From positions 1 to 64,000 of the forward strand of contig NZ_NPKR01000012.1 of NCBI RefSeq assembly GCF_008329535.1: 64,000 nucleotides of DNA, in the 5' to 3' direction. This document shows, piece by piece, positions 34,121 through 43,027 of this stretch (position 1 is the stretch's first letter; the number at the start of each line of letters is the position of its first letter). A model generated the notes under the pieces. The model saw nothing but the letters and a program-made list of their open reading frames with translations, did no database searches and was not told the DNA's origin. A program made the position numbers and the translations under genes. This stretch comes from Mycolicibacterium sp. P1-18. Lineage in GTDB: Bacteria; Actinomycetota; Actinomycetes; Mycobacteriales; Mycobacteriaceae.

Positions 34121-36451
34121 TCAGACATTCGACGGTGGTACAGCCTGGGTGTAACCATCGCGCCGGTGATTCGGGCCCGTCTCATCTGTGACTGCCGCAC
34201 CCGAGCGGCGATCACGGACCTCCGACCGCGAGTCTTCTTCCATTCGCGTGGGCGTCGTTTCCGTGCAGTTGAGTTCCGCCGTTGCCTCGGCGGCCGTCAT
34301 GGGCTTTCCCAACAGGAAGCCTTGAGCGAGGTCACACCCGCAATCCCGCAGAACATCCAGCTGCGCAGTGTTTTCCACGCCTTCGCCGACGACGGTGAGG
34401 CCGAAGGCGCGAGCCAGCATCACGATCGCGGCGACGATGGCGGTAGGTCGTGCGCCGGGGAGGTCCTCGATGTAGGACTTGTCGATCTTGAAGCAATCGA
34501 ACACCGGGTAGCGGTTGAGGTAGGCGATGGAGCTGTATCCACTGCCGAGATCGTCGAGGGAGATCGTGACGCCCAGGGCGTGCAGTGCCGCGAGATTGGC
34601 GGCGACACACGCCGTGTCCGACACCCAGGCGGTCTCGGTGATCTCCAACCCGAGCGCCGTGGGATCGAGGTCGGTGGCAGCCAACACGGCGGTGACCTTG
34701 GCGACGAAGCCAGGGTCGCGCAGTTGCAGAGCGCTGACGTTGACGCGAATCCCGACGTCGAATTCGGTGCGCCACAACCGTGCCTGGGCACATGCCGTGT
34801 GCAGCGCCCATTCGCCGAGCTCGCCGACCAGGCCGGTGCGTTCCGCGACGGCGACGAACTCGCCCGGATCGATCACTCCAAGCTCGGGATGGCGCCACCT
34901 GGCCAGGGCTTCCATCGCGACGGGCCGACCGGTCGCGATGTCGACGATCGGTTGATACAGCAGGTTGAGCTCGCCCTCACCGAGCGCGGCGCGCAAGTCC
35001 ACCGAGAGACGTCGGGCTCGTTCGGCGTCGTAGAGGTCGCCGGGATCGAAGACGGCACTTCCTCCGGTCCCATTGTCCTTGGCGCGGTACATCGCCAGAT
35101 CTGCGTGGTGGACCAGTTCTCGGGGGGTGGATCGAGTGTTGGAGACGGCGATGCCGATGCTCGCACTCAACGGAGTGGGTTCGGTTCCGGCCGGGTGCGG
35201 GGCGCCGATGGCGTCGGTCAGCGTTTGCGCTATCTGTCGGGCGTGGTCGACCCCGTTGACTCGTTCGGCGACGACGAGAAACTCGTCGCCCCCGACGCGG
35301 GCGACGGTGTCTCCGGGCCGAGCGGCTGCGGCAAGGCGATCGGCGAAGCGGATCAATGCCCGGTCACCCGCCTCGTGTCCCAGGCTGTCATTGATGATCT
35401 TGAAGTCGTCGACGTCGACGAGCATCACCGCGGTCAGGGCGCCCTGCCGTGCCCCGTCGACGAGCGCGCCGTCGATGCGCTCGAAGGCGGCCGCACGGTT
35501 GGGCAGTCTCGTCAAAGGATCATGCATGCTGCGGTCGAGCAATTGGCGATCGAGGTCCACCCGCCGGATTGCCGCGGTGAGCACGCCCACCACGGTCTGC
35601 AGGAATGACACCTCCCGTTCCCCATAGCGCCGGTCATGATTGCTGTGCACTGACAGTGCCCCCCACGGGCCGCCGTCACCGGGGATGGGCACACAGACAC
35701 CGCTGCGGAAACCGAAGGCGGCCATCCCCTCCGTGGAGAACCGCCCCTCATTGTCGCGGCTTTCGCACACCACGACCTCGTTGGTCATCAACGTGAAGCC
35801 CATCAGGGACCGATGTCCCGCCGGCAGGGTGACTGGTCGTGGGGGCGTGCCCGCAAACGCGACGACTGCGATGAGGTCCTCACCGTCGACTGGGCGGACG
35901 ATCATGGACCGGTTCACGCCCATCAGTTTCGAGGCCGCGTTGGTCGCCGCCTCGAGCAGTTCCTCGAGGTCACCATCAAGGGCCAGTCTGCTCAACTCCG
36001 CTACGGCCTGCTGCTCGGCAGCCAGGTACGTCGACGCCTCGGCCGCCGCCCGCCATCGATCGTGGCCCGGTGCACTCTGGTCCGCCACGATCGCCACCAC
36101 CACACTGGTCTCGCCGCGAGCGCGGTCGACCAGAAAGGTCGTCATCTGCACGGGAACGGGCGCAACGCCGGCCAAGCCCGTCAGCACGCTGGAACCGCGC
36201 CACGTCCTCGCCGTGTCCCACGGAGCCCGACCAGCTTCGCCAGATGGGTCGGAGCCAGGAAGGACGAACAGGTCGTTCATTGCCATCGGTTCCAACGCCG
36301 AGAGCCCGGTGAGCCCGGTGAGCCCGAGCAACGCCAAGCCGGCCGGGTTCACGTAAACCACCCGACCGCCGACCTCGGCGATCGTTACCATGTCGGGCGA
36401 GTCGTCGAGCATCGCGTGGAACACCGCTATGTCGTCGACGGCATCACTCAT
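34121..36451 (-). CDS. PAS-GAF-GGDEF-EAL cyclic-di-GMP enzyme
   Basis: A 776-residue cytosolic protein. PAS occupies residues ~8-125 (MLDDSPDMVTIAEVGGRVVY), GAF ~150-310 (VPIPGDGGPWGALSVHSNH), GGDEF ~320-475 with an intact VARVGGDEF at ~385, and EAL ~495-735 with MEALARWRHPELG at ~513 and later FKIDKSYI and VVGEGVEN. Both catalytic signatures are complete, so it could make and break c-di-GMP. The C-terminal ~45 residues are charged and unstructured. No membrane segments. One of three c-di-GMP genes within 14 kb. Confidence 0.9.
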   Translation of the reverse strand: MSDAVDDIAVFHAMLDDSPDMVTIAEVGGRVVYVNPAGLALLGLTGLTGLSALEPMAMNDLFVLPGSDPSGEAGRAPWDTARTWRGSSVLTGLAGVAPVPVQMTTFLVDRARGETSVVVAIVADQSAPGHDRWRAAAEASTYLAAEQQAVAELSRLALDGDLEELLEAATNAASKLMGVNRSMIVRPVDGEDLIAVVAFAGTPPRPVTLPAGHRSLMGFTLMTNEVVVCESRDNEGRFSTEGMAAFGFRSGVCVPIPGDGGPWGALSVHSNHDRRYGEREVSFLQTVVGVLTAAIRRVDLDRQLLDRSMHDPLTRLPNRAAAFERIDGALVDGARQGALTAVMLVDVDDFKIINDSLGHEAGDRALIRFADRLAAAARPGDTVARVGGDEFLVVAERVNGVDHARQIAQTLTDAIGAPHPAGTEPTPLSASIGIAVSNTRSTPRELVHHADLAMYRAKDNGTGGSAVFDPGDLYDAERARRLSVDLRAALGEGELNLLYQPIVDIATGRPVAMEALARWRHPELGVIDPGEFVAVAERTGLVGELGEWALHTACAQARLWRTEFDVGIRVNVSALQLRDPGFVAKVTAVLAATDLDPTALGLEITETAWVSDTACVAANLAALHALGVTISLDDLGSGYSSIAYLNRYPVFDCFKIDKSYIEDLPGARPTAIVAAIVMLARAFGLTVVGEGVENTAQLDVLRDCGCDLAQGFLLGKPMTAAEATAELNCTETTPTRMEEDSRSEVRDRRSGAAVTDETGPNHRRDGYTQAVPPSNV

Positions 36452-36732
36452 GACGTTCCCGCGTCACGCAGCAAGCAAGGGTCAACGGGTGGGCATTCGG
36501 CCCGGAAGTGCCGCACCGATTGGTTGACCATCAAGCACCTCGACCCCGCCATGTGACTTTGCTGCACGAACGGCAACGAGGCAAGCACAGTGCACACTAG
36601 GTTAGCAGCCCATGTTGCTGGACGGTACGGCCTCGACGTCGTCCCGCGGCGGTCTCCCGACAGCCCGGACAACCCGGCCACGCGGACGGCCAAGTAGGCC
36701 TACCCAGCGATCTCATGTGTCCGGCCGTGCGG

Positions 36733-37899
36733 TCAGTGATGATCCGGTGGGGCGAGGACGACAGCGGAGTTGTGGCCACCCATGCCGAGCGAGGTCTTGA
36801 GGGTGATACCGCCAGTGATGGGTGTGGCGCCGTCGAGCAGTCGCCGGTGCCCGGGGGCAACGGTGGGCGGTGCGGGGATGACACCGTGGTGATACCCCAG
36901 CGCGGTGGCAGCGACCTCGACCGCGGCGGCGGCTCCTTGGCAGTGCCCGGCCAATGGCTTGACGGAGTAGATGGCGGGTTGACCGGCGAAGACGTCCTCG
37001 AGGACGGCGATTTCGGCGGTGTCGCATTGTTGGGTGCCGGGCCCGTGGGCATTCACGTAGCGGATCTGGTCGGCGTGCACACCGGCGTGGCGCAGCGCTT
37101 CGTGCACGCAGTCGACGACGTGGGTGAGGGCGGGGTCGACCGAGGTCAGGTGGTGGGCGTCGTGGGTCATCGCCCCACCCAGCACCGTGAGGTAGGAGTC
37201 GGTCGCTCGGCGGGTGAGCACGAATCCGACCGCGGCCTCCCCGACGGCGAAACCTCGGCTGCCCTCCTGGAAGGGCCGGCACGCGTCCAAGGGTTCGGTG
37301 TCGACCACGCCGACCCCCAGGCGGACGAAGTGGTCGACGTTCTCCGGGGTCAACGACAGGTCGGTGGCGAGGAACACCACGTCGTCGACGACGTCGGCGT
37401 CCAGCCACATCTTCGCGGTCAGCAACCCGGCGTTGCCCGAGGCGCACATCGCCGAGACGTTCATGGCGGGGCCGTGGAAGTCGTACTCCTGCATCAGCAT
37501 CGACACCGGCGTCGACGGCATCAGCGCCAGATAGTCACGGACCCGGCGCCGGCCACCGTCGCCGAGGTAGAACTGGCGCCATTCCTCGGCCTCGGGCAGC
37601 ACCACGGCATGCAGCAGACCGACTCGACGTCCCGGGGTCCAGCCACGCGCGCGGGCGTCGGTGATGGCCTCGCGGGCGGCGGCGCGCATGGCACGGGCGG
37701 ATCGGCTGGCGCCGTCGGCGGCATCACCACCGGGCGGGACCCGAGCCAGCCACACGGTTTCGTCGTGGTCGCGGCCGTACCCGGGCACCAGGGTGGCGGC
37801 GGATTTGCCGCTGCGCAGCCCGTCCCAGAGGCGGCTGGTGCCCCAGCCGTAGCCGGTGACCGCGCCGATGCCGGTGACGGTCATCTGTCCTGTTGCCAT
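36733..37899 (-). CDS. Beta-ketoacyl-ACP synthase-like enzyme
   Basis: A 388-residue thiolase-fold protein. The catalytic triad is complete: Cys in VSAMCASGNAG (~151), His in VNAHGPGTQQCDTAE (~283) and His in KPLAGHCQGAAA (~316). The motif set matches FabF/KasA-like and polyketide ketosynthases. GAVTGYGWG at the N-terminus is typical. ATG at 37899 follows a GGAGGG ribosome site. No acyl carrier protein or other fatty-acid gene is nearby, so its substrate is unknown. It stands between two c-di-GMP genes and is transcribed away from the diguanylate cyclase. Confidence 0.85.
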   Translation of the reverse strand: MATGQMTVTGIGAVTGYGWGTSRLWDGLRSGKSAATLVPGYGRDHDETVWLARVPPGGDAADGASRSARAMRAAAREAITDARARGWTPGRRVGLLHAVVLPEAEEWRQFYLGDGGRRRVRDYLALMPSTPVSMLMQEYDFHGPAMNVSAMCASGNAGLLTAKMWLDADVVDDVVFLATDLSLTPENVDHFVRLGVGVVDTEPLDACRPFQEGSRGFAVGEAAVGFVLTRRATDSYLTVLGGAMTHDAHHLTSVDPALTHVVDCVHEALRHAGVHADQIRYVNAHGPGTQQCDTAEIAVLEDVFAGQPAIYSVKPLAGHCQGAAAAVEVAATALGYHHGVIPAPPTVAPGHRRLLDGATPITGGITLKTSLGMGGHNSAVVLAPPDHH

Positions 37900-38082
37900 G
37901 TCGTGCCCTCCAGTGTGGGTGAATTGCCTGCGAATGCGGTGGTGTCCGCCCTTCAATTAACGTCGAAGCCGCGGACGCGGACCAGCCCAAACGGCAGGTC
38001 ACCCCGCTGGACTGTTTGGCCTTGCGGGCCGGCGGGTGCCGTGGTGGGCTGGGCAGCAAAGAGGAGAACCGAGTGTGAATCC

Positions 38083-39513
38083 GTGAGTCACCCTGCTGGC
38101 GACACCGGCGGCGACCTCGACGGAGGGGCGCCGGGGTTCGACCCCGCCGCCGAACAGCGCTACCGGCGGCTGGTGGACCACAGTCCCGACGCGATCGTCG
38201 TGCACGTCGGCGGCCGACTGACCTACGTCAACCCGGCCGGCGTCCGCTGGATGGCCGCGGACTCCAGCGATCAACTGGTGGGGCATCTCATCACCGAGTT
38301 CGTCCATCCCGACTCGATCGGCCCGATGCTGGCCCGCATCGGCGATCTTCGGCACGACGGGGACTTCTCACAGCCGTCGGAGGCCGTGATGCTGCGCTTC
38401 GACGGCACCCTGCTGGACGTGGAAGCGATATCGGTGCTGACCCAGTGGGGCGGTGAGCCCGCCTATCAGGTCGTCTTCCGCGATCTCACCGCCCAGAAAG
38501 CCGCACAGGCCGAGCTACGGCGCGTCGAGCAGCACTTCGCGACGGTGGTGGCCTCCCTCGACCACGGGGTCGTCGTGCTGGGCACCGACGGCCGGGTCGC
38601 GTCCGCCAACCCCGCAGCCCACCGCATCGTCGGCGTCACCGCCGAGGCCGCGGCGGACCGCCGCGCCGCCCACGACGGCCTGGACTTCCCCCTCTACGAC
38701 ACCGACGGACGACGGATTACCGCCCGGGAGCATCCGGTCGCCGAAGTCCGTCGCACCGGTGACCCCATCAGTGGTCGAGTCTTCGGAGTGGACCGCATCG
38801 ACGACGGCCAACGAGTCTGGTTGTCCGGCAACATCTCTCTGCTGGAGCCCAGCGACCCGCTGGGGTCGGCAGTGCTCGTCTCCTTCGCCGACGTCACCGC
38901 TCAGCGACTGGCCACCGAACGCCTCACCCATCAAGCCACGCACGACTCGCTGACCGGGCTACCCAACCGCGCCCATGCTTTGTCTCTGCTCGACGACGCA
39001 CTCCAACTTGGCGGCAACTGCGAGCTGGCCGCGGTGCTGTTCATCGACGTGGACAACCTCAAGCACGTCAACGACAACCTGGGCCACGATGCCGGGGACG
39101 AGGTCCTGCGGATCACCGCGCAGTGCCTTCGACGCGCCGTCCGCTCCGGGGATCTCATCGCCCGATTCGGAGGCGACGAATTCATCGCCTTGCTCCTCGG
39201 ACCGATCAGCCGCCGCGAGCTCGCCGCCCTCGCCGACGGGCTTCACGCAAGCCTGTCCGCGCAACCCGTGGCCATCAACGGTGTGAATATCACCATCAGG
39301 GCCAGCACCGGCATTGTCGTCCTCGACGAGGACGCCCCCCGCGACGCCGGACAGATTCTGCACCACGCCGATACCGCGATGTACCAAGCGAAGACCACGG
39401 GCCGCGGCACCAGCCAGTTCGGTGACCACCACAGCGGGGCAGAGGCTACGGAGCACCCCGACCGCGAAAACGCCCCAGCCGCGCCGACATCAGACCAGGA
39501 CCCTGCCGATTAA
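38083..39513 (+). CDS. PAS-PAS-GGDEF diguanylate cyclase
   Basis: A 476-residue protein. PAS 1 is at ~22-130 (YRRLVDHSPDAIVVHVGGRL), PAS 2 at ~140-275 (VASLDHGVVVLGTDGRVASA) and GGDEF at ~285-450, with intact ARFGGDEFIAL at ~364 and an early DVDNLKHVNDNLGH. No EAL domain. GTG at 38083 was chosen because GAGGAGA lies about 12 bp upstream and PAS 1 begins soon after; the frame stays open far upstream with no protein-like content. Predicted to make c-di-GMP in response to a signal sensed by the PAS domains. Confidence 0.9.
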   Translation: MSHPAGDTGGDLDGGAPGFDPAAEQRYRRLVDHSPDAIVVHVGGRLTYVNPAGVRWMAADSSDQLVGHLITEFVHPDSIGPMLARIGDLRHDGDFSQPSEAVMLRFDGTLLDVEAISVLTQWGGEPAYQVVFRDLTAQKAAQAELRRVEQHFATVVASLDHGVVVLGTDGRVASANPAAHRIVGVTAEAAADRRAAHDGLDFPLYDTDGRRITAREHPVAEVRRTGDPISGRVFGVDRIDDGQRVWLSGNISLLEPSDPLGSAVLVSFADVTAQRLATERLTHQATHDSLTGLPNRAHALSLLDDALQLGGNCELAAVLFIDVDNLKHVNDNLGHDAGDEVLRITAQCLRRAVRSGDLIARFGGDEFIALLLGPISRRELAALADGLHASLSAQPVAINGVNITIRASTGIVVLDEDAPRDAGQILHHADTAMYQAKTTGRGTSQFGDHHSGAEATEHPDRENAPAAPTSDQDPAD

Positions 39514-39575
39514 TCGCCTGATCGCGCCGCGACGGTGCCCGCCGAACCCCGTACGCAGCGAAACGGTGCAAAGCC

Positions 39576-40625
39576 TCAACCTGCCCCCAACTTCCGGTAC
39601 ATCGTGACCGCCCGGGCCAGCTGACTCTGAATCTCCCGCAGATAGCCCTGGCGCCCCGACGCCAACGCGGCGTCCGCCGACGCCATGCCCGGTGCCTGCT
39701 GCAACCAGAAGATGCTCTTCCAGACGTCCGGTGACGCCGGGCCGCCCTTCGCGCCCAACCGGTCCAGGAAACCGCTGATCGCGGCGTTCGGGTCGTCACG
39801 GCCGGGATATCCCGCATCCTGCTGAAACAACCCGCGCCACAACCCGTTCCGGCTCGCCGCCCGTGGATTTCCGCCGCTCTCCTGCAGCATCGTCGCAAGG
39901 ATCGCGCACGTCTGGGCCGGCGAGTACCCGCGTCGGCGGCACTGCTCCACCAACACCCGCGCCACCTCCTGGGGGCTGGCGGTCGGCGCGAGCCGCCCCG
40001 GTGACCCGGTCGGGGCGCTCGGCCCCACCGCGGGCACGGCGCGGGTGCGGCCGACGGGTAGGGTCGTCCGGCCGGGTGGCCCGTGCGACGGACCTCGGGA
40101 ACCGGCCGAACCAAGCGGCGCACCACCGGACGGTCCCGACGAATAGCTGAGCGTGCGGAGCAGAGCGGCCATCCGCGCATCCCGGGCGTGGTAGGCGGCG
40201 ACCACCTGCCGCTGCCGAGACACCCGGTCGCGCAACGCCACCAGCAGGGCCCGCTGCCCGGCTGGGCTGCCCGCGCGCGCCGCGAGTCGCCCCACGTCAG
40301 TGGTCGCCGCGGCGAGCACCCGGCCGGAGGCGCCGCGGCCGGCGTGGTCGGCGAGCGCGGCGGCACGCGTCCGAGCCTCGAGCTGGTCGTCGGCGCCGGC
40401 CAGGTGCTCGAGCCGGCGGGCGGCGTCGGCGCCGAACGCGTCGACGGAGGCCGGCAGTCGTCCCGTCACGAGGGTCGCGGCGTGCCGGGCCGCGGCGTTG
40501 CGGTCCGCGGCCCCGGAGAGCGATCCACCGCCGGCGAGTGGAGTGCTCGGCGTCGACGAATCACCGAACAGCGCGTGTGCTCGCCCGAGCACGGCGCACG
40601 CGTACTCGATGGCGGCGACGGACAC
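39576..40625 (-). CDS. Lysozyme/transglycosylase-like wall hydrolase with ESX-type N-terminal module
   Basis: A 349-residue protein. Residues 1-165 are the same helical module as in 29883-30926 (LGRAHALFGDSS near 12, SPAGQRALLVALRDRVSRQR near 125). After a Pro/Gly linker the C-terminal ~135 residues form a lysozyme-like domain: TCAILATMLQESGGNPRAAS supplies the catalytic Glu (~249), then GLWRGLFQQDAGYPG and a helical end. So the N-terminal module is joined here to a glycan-strand cutter rather than a peptide cutter. GTG at 40625 lies 6 bp after GATACT. No Sec signal is seen. Confidence 0.8.
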   Translation of the reverse strand: MSVAAIEYACAVLGRAHALFGDSSTPSTPLAGGGSLSGAADRNAAARHAATLVTGRLPASVDAFGADAARRLEHLAGADDQLEARTRAAALADHAGRGASGRVLAAATTDVGRLAARAGSPAGQRALLVALRDRVSRQRQVVAAYHARDARMAALLRTLSYSSGPSGGAPLGSAGSRGPSHGPPGRTTLPVGRTRAVPAVGPSAPTGSPGRLAPTASPQEVARVLVEQCRRRGYSPAQTCAILATMLQESGGNPRAASRNGLWRGLFQQDAGYPGRDDPNAAISGFLDRLGAKGGPASPDVWKSIFWLQQAPGMASADAALASGRQGYLREIQSQLARAVTMYRKLGAG

Positions 40626-40631
40626 GTCTCC

Positions 40632-40665
40632 AGTATCGAACCCGGAACGCGTTGCCGCTGCACTA
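40632..40665 (-). promoter_or_regulatory. Leaderless promoter of the lysozyme-like hydrolase gene
   Basis: GATACT (40632-40637), 6 bp before GTG 40625, with AGTGCAGCGGCAAC upstream (TAGTGC at 40660-40665, 22-bp gap). Matches the promoter of the paralogous hydrolase at 30933-30969. Confidence 0.6.
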
Positions 40666-40714
40666 CTTCGGGACCGTCGTCCGGTGCACGGGCCTCCTGT
40701 GCCCCGCGACGTCG

Positions 40715-41446
40715 TTACTCCGACACCGTGGCGATGAGCGCCTCGAGTCGCGCGGCGTCCCCGGCCGACACCGGCTGCTCGCCCTCGACCGCCGCCACCA
40801 CCTCGGTCGGCGCGCTCACCGCGTCGGCCACCTCGGCCACGCTGAGGTTCGCCCGACGGCGCGCGGTGTAGAGCCGTTGTCCCAACGTGGCGCCCGGTGA
40901 CTCGGCCGCGGTGAACATCAGGTCGTCGTAGGCGCGACGCACCGTGGCCAACGCCCGGATCACCCCGGGCGCATTGGCGCTGGTGCGGACCGCCTTGACC
41001 GTGATCGCCTCGAGCTGCCGCAGGTCCCGCAGCACCGTGCGGGCAGCGTCGCCGAACCGCGGATCAGCCGGGTCGGGCAGGGTGGCGATCGCGGCCCGCA
41101 CCGTGTTCATCGCGACGTCCACGGCGCCGGCGATCAACGGTGCCGAACCGTCGGATGGTGCGAGCGTGGTCGTGATCGTGGCGCGAACTTTTGCACGGTC
41201 GTCGGTCACGTCGTCCCCGGTGCGAACGTTCGCTAAAGTTCCGGCGGGCCAGCCCACCACCTCCTCCAGCAAGGCTCGCGTCCGCTCACGCGGCCAGGCC
41301 CGGCCCTTCTCGAAGGCGATCAGCGCGGGCGCCGAGATCACCTTTCTGGCGGCCAGTTCACGCTGGGAAATGCCCAACTCCTTACGGCGCGTGGCGAACG
41401 CCGCGCCCGCACGGGCAATGCCCGGTGCGTCCACGACCTCTGGCAT
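40715..41446 (-). CDS. Xre-family regulator with two helix-turn-helix domains
   Basis: A 243-residue protein. HTH 1 at ~10-65 (RKELGISQRELAARKVISAP, then ALIAFEKGRAWP) and HTH 2 at ~185-240 (RRRANLSVAEVADAVSAPTE) frame a helical middle. ATG at 41446 lies 6 bp after TACACT, so it is probably leaderless. It is divergent from the WhiB gene at 41644, with an AT-rich stretch between. A plasmid copy-control or transfer regulator would fit, but no target is shown by the sequence. Confidence 0.8.
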   Translation of the reverse strand: MPEVVDAPGIARAGAAFATRRKELGISQRELAARKVISAPALIAFEKGRAWPRERTRALLEEVVGWPAGTLANVRTGDDVTDDRAKVRATITTTLAPSDGSAPLIAGAVDVAMNTVRAAIATLPDPADPRFGDAARTVLRDLRQLEAITVKAVRTSANAPGVIRALATVRRAYDDLMFTAAESPGATLGQRLYTARRRANLSVAEVADAVSAPTEVVAAVEGEQPVSAGDAARLEALIATVSE

Positions 41447-41452
41447 CCGGCC

Positions 41453-41458
41453 AGTGTA
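41453..41458 (-). promoter_or_regulatory. -10 element of the Xre gene
   Basis: TACACT on the minus strand, 6 bp before ATG 41446. The same -10 and gap are seen at the RES antitoxin gene. Confidence 0.5.
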
Positions 41459-41643
41459 TCGGCCACGGACGCGGCTGCCAGCGCATCCGCCATGCCGAAC
41501 CTCGCTCGTCATTCGCGGGGCGGTGGTGGGCACGCAGGCGATCATGTGCACAAGTTTCCGCTTATGTTAAAAGTTGCAATGCTTAAGTTACGGCGCTAAA
41601 GTTTAGTGATGACGGAGCACCCCGTTCGACGAGAGGAGCGGCG

Positions 41644-41958
41644 ATGACCGCGATGCTGGACCATCACCACGGACGAGTGGCACCGCTCAAGGCGCCCTGC
41701 ACGACCGACCCCGACCGGTGGGCCGAAGGCGTCAACGACCCCGCGCTGCGGGCCATCTGCCGGGGCTGCTTCCGCCGTTTCGATTGCGCGAAGGACGCGC
41801 TGAGCACCCACGGCGCGGAGGGGATCTGGGCGGGAATCTTCATCCCGCCCCTGCGTGATTGGCGGGGCCGCAACCACGCCTTGCTGCGCCTGCACTCCCT
41901 GGCCACCATCGGCGGGCACGTCGTCGCAGACCGTCCGGTCAAGGGTGCCCGCCGTTAG
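41644..41958 (+). CDS. WhiB-family iron-sulfur regulator
   Basis: A 104-residue protein. The four cluster cysteines are present: PCTTDPDRW (Cys ~19), then AICRGCFRRFDCAKDA (C-x2-C-x5-C). The EGIWAGIF turn follows, then a basic tail (WRGRNHALLR) for DNA contact. ATG has a GAGGAG ribosome site. WhiB proteins bind the RNA polymerase sigma subunit and DNA; plasmid and phage versions regulate transfer and stress genes. A second WhiB is encoded at 53617-53919. Confidence 0.9.
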   Translation: MTAMLDHHHGRVAPLKAPCTTDPDRWAEGVNDPALRAICRGCFRRFDCAKDALSTHGAEGIWAGIFIPPLRDWRGRNHALLRLHSLATIGGHVVADRPVKGARR

Positions 41959-42253
41959 AAAGCCCCACAGCCGGCGGTGGACGTTTGGTCGGCCCGTGGC
42001 AGGCCACCGTCGGCGGACGGGCGCCGTTTGGCACAGCAGGACATATTGCGTGCCCGGCCGATTCGAAACTGCACCGAGAATGGTCACAAACGTGGTTTGC
42101 CGCACCGCATCGGTCGAAACCGTTCGGCGACAGGTCAATTGGTACTCGCACGTAATTGGTGAATTCACGGGGGTTCATGGTCGTGATCGAGCGACGCTAT
42201 GGTGTCGCCTAACACCACGTCGCACGTCACCGTCGACCTACCCGAGGACTCTC

Positions 42254-42640
42254 ATGGCCGAACGCATCATCCGTCAACTCATCGACGACCTCGATCAGAC
42301 CGAAATCGTCGACGGCAAGGGTGGTTCCGTCGAATTCGGCCTCCGCGGCACGACGTACACCCTCGACCTGACCGCGGCCAACATCGCCAAGCTGGAGCGG
42401 GCACTGGCCCCGTTCGTGGAGGCCGCTACCCGGGCGTCGGGTGCCGACCCGGCGCGCGCCGCCTCGGCTCCCGCCAAGAAGAAGCGGTCCAGTCGCCGCA
42501 CAACGAAGCGGCCCGTCACCAAGTCGACGGCGGCGGTTCGCGCCTGGGCGGCCGAGAACGGTCACGACGTCAGCCCCCGCGGGCGCATTCCCGCCGAGGT
42601 GAGCCAGGCCTACGACGCCGCGCACGAACCGACGAAGTAA
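42254..42640 (+). CDS. lsr2: Lsr2-family nucleoid protein
   Basis: A 128-residue protein, slightly longer than chromosomal Lsr2 (112). The N-terminal dimerisation part (RQLIDDLDQTEIVDGKGGSV, then EFGLRGTTYTLDL) and the C-terminal DNA-binding domain (VRAWAAENGHDVSPRGRIP, with the RGR minor-groove hook) are both intact. A Lys/Arg-rich linker (AKKKRSSRRTTKRP) separates them. Lsr2 silences AT-rich foreign DNA. A plasmid copy could mask the plasmid from, or compete with, the host protein. Confidence 0.9.
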   Translation: MAERIIRQLIDDLDQTEIVDGKGGSVEFGLRGTTYTLDLTAANIAKLERALAPFVEAATRASGADPARAASAPAKKKRSSRRTTKRPVTKSTAAVRAWAAENGHDVSPRGRIPAEVSQAYDAAHEPTK

Positions 42641-43027
42641 GCAGCGCATCAGTTTCCGTCGGCGCGAAGGCCTCCAGCTCCGGGTGGTCGCGCAGGCCTC
42701 GAGGGCGTCGTGCGTCGCATCGCCACCCAATTCCTTGCGACCTCACCACCAAACCGCCGGGAGAAAGGCGAGGGGCACCGTGGATCACCTGCTGCTAACC
42801 GCCCACATCCCATAGATCCGTCGCATGACCCTCAGTCCTCGGAGAACGTCGGGGAGGCCGCACCACCAGATGCTTCGTCGAGTTGACGGCGTCCTCGGGC
42901 GAGCCTGGACGCCTGGACTGGGGTGGCATGGTCCGGTCGAGTCTTAGATCGTTCGCGCGGCTCCGATGTGCGCTCCGATGAGGGCAGCTGCGATTGGCGT
43001 CCGATTGTGGATCGGTACGCGCGAGCA
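42641..43027. other. Intergenic region, no gene recognised
   Basis: About 390 bp between convergent genes (lsr2 and the CheB-CheR protein). Nothing coding is recognised. Confidence 0.4.

Noticed and set aside
36715..38082. Upstream extension of the diguanylate cyclase frame to 36715
   Set aside because: This part is antisense to the ketosynthase gene and reads as low-complexity text. A GTG with a GAGGAGA site at 38083 fits the PAS start.
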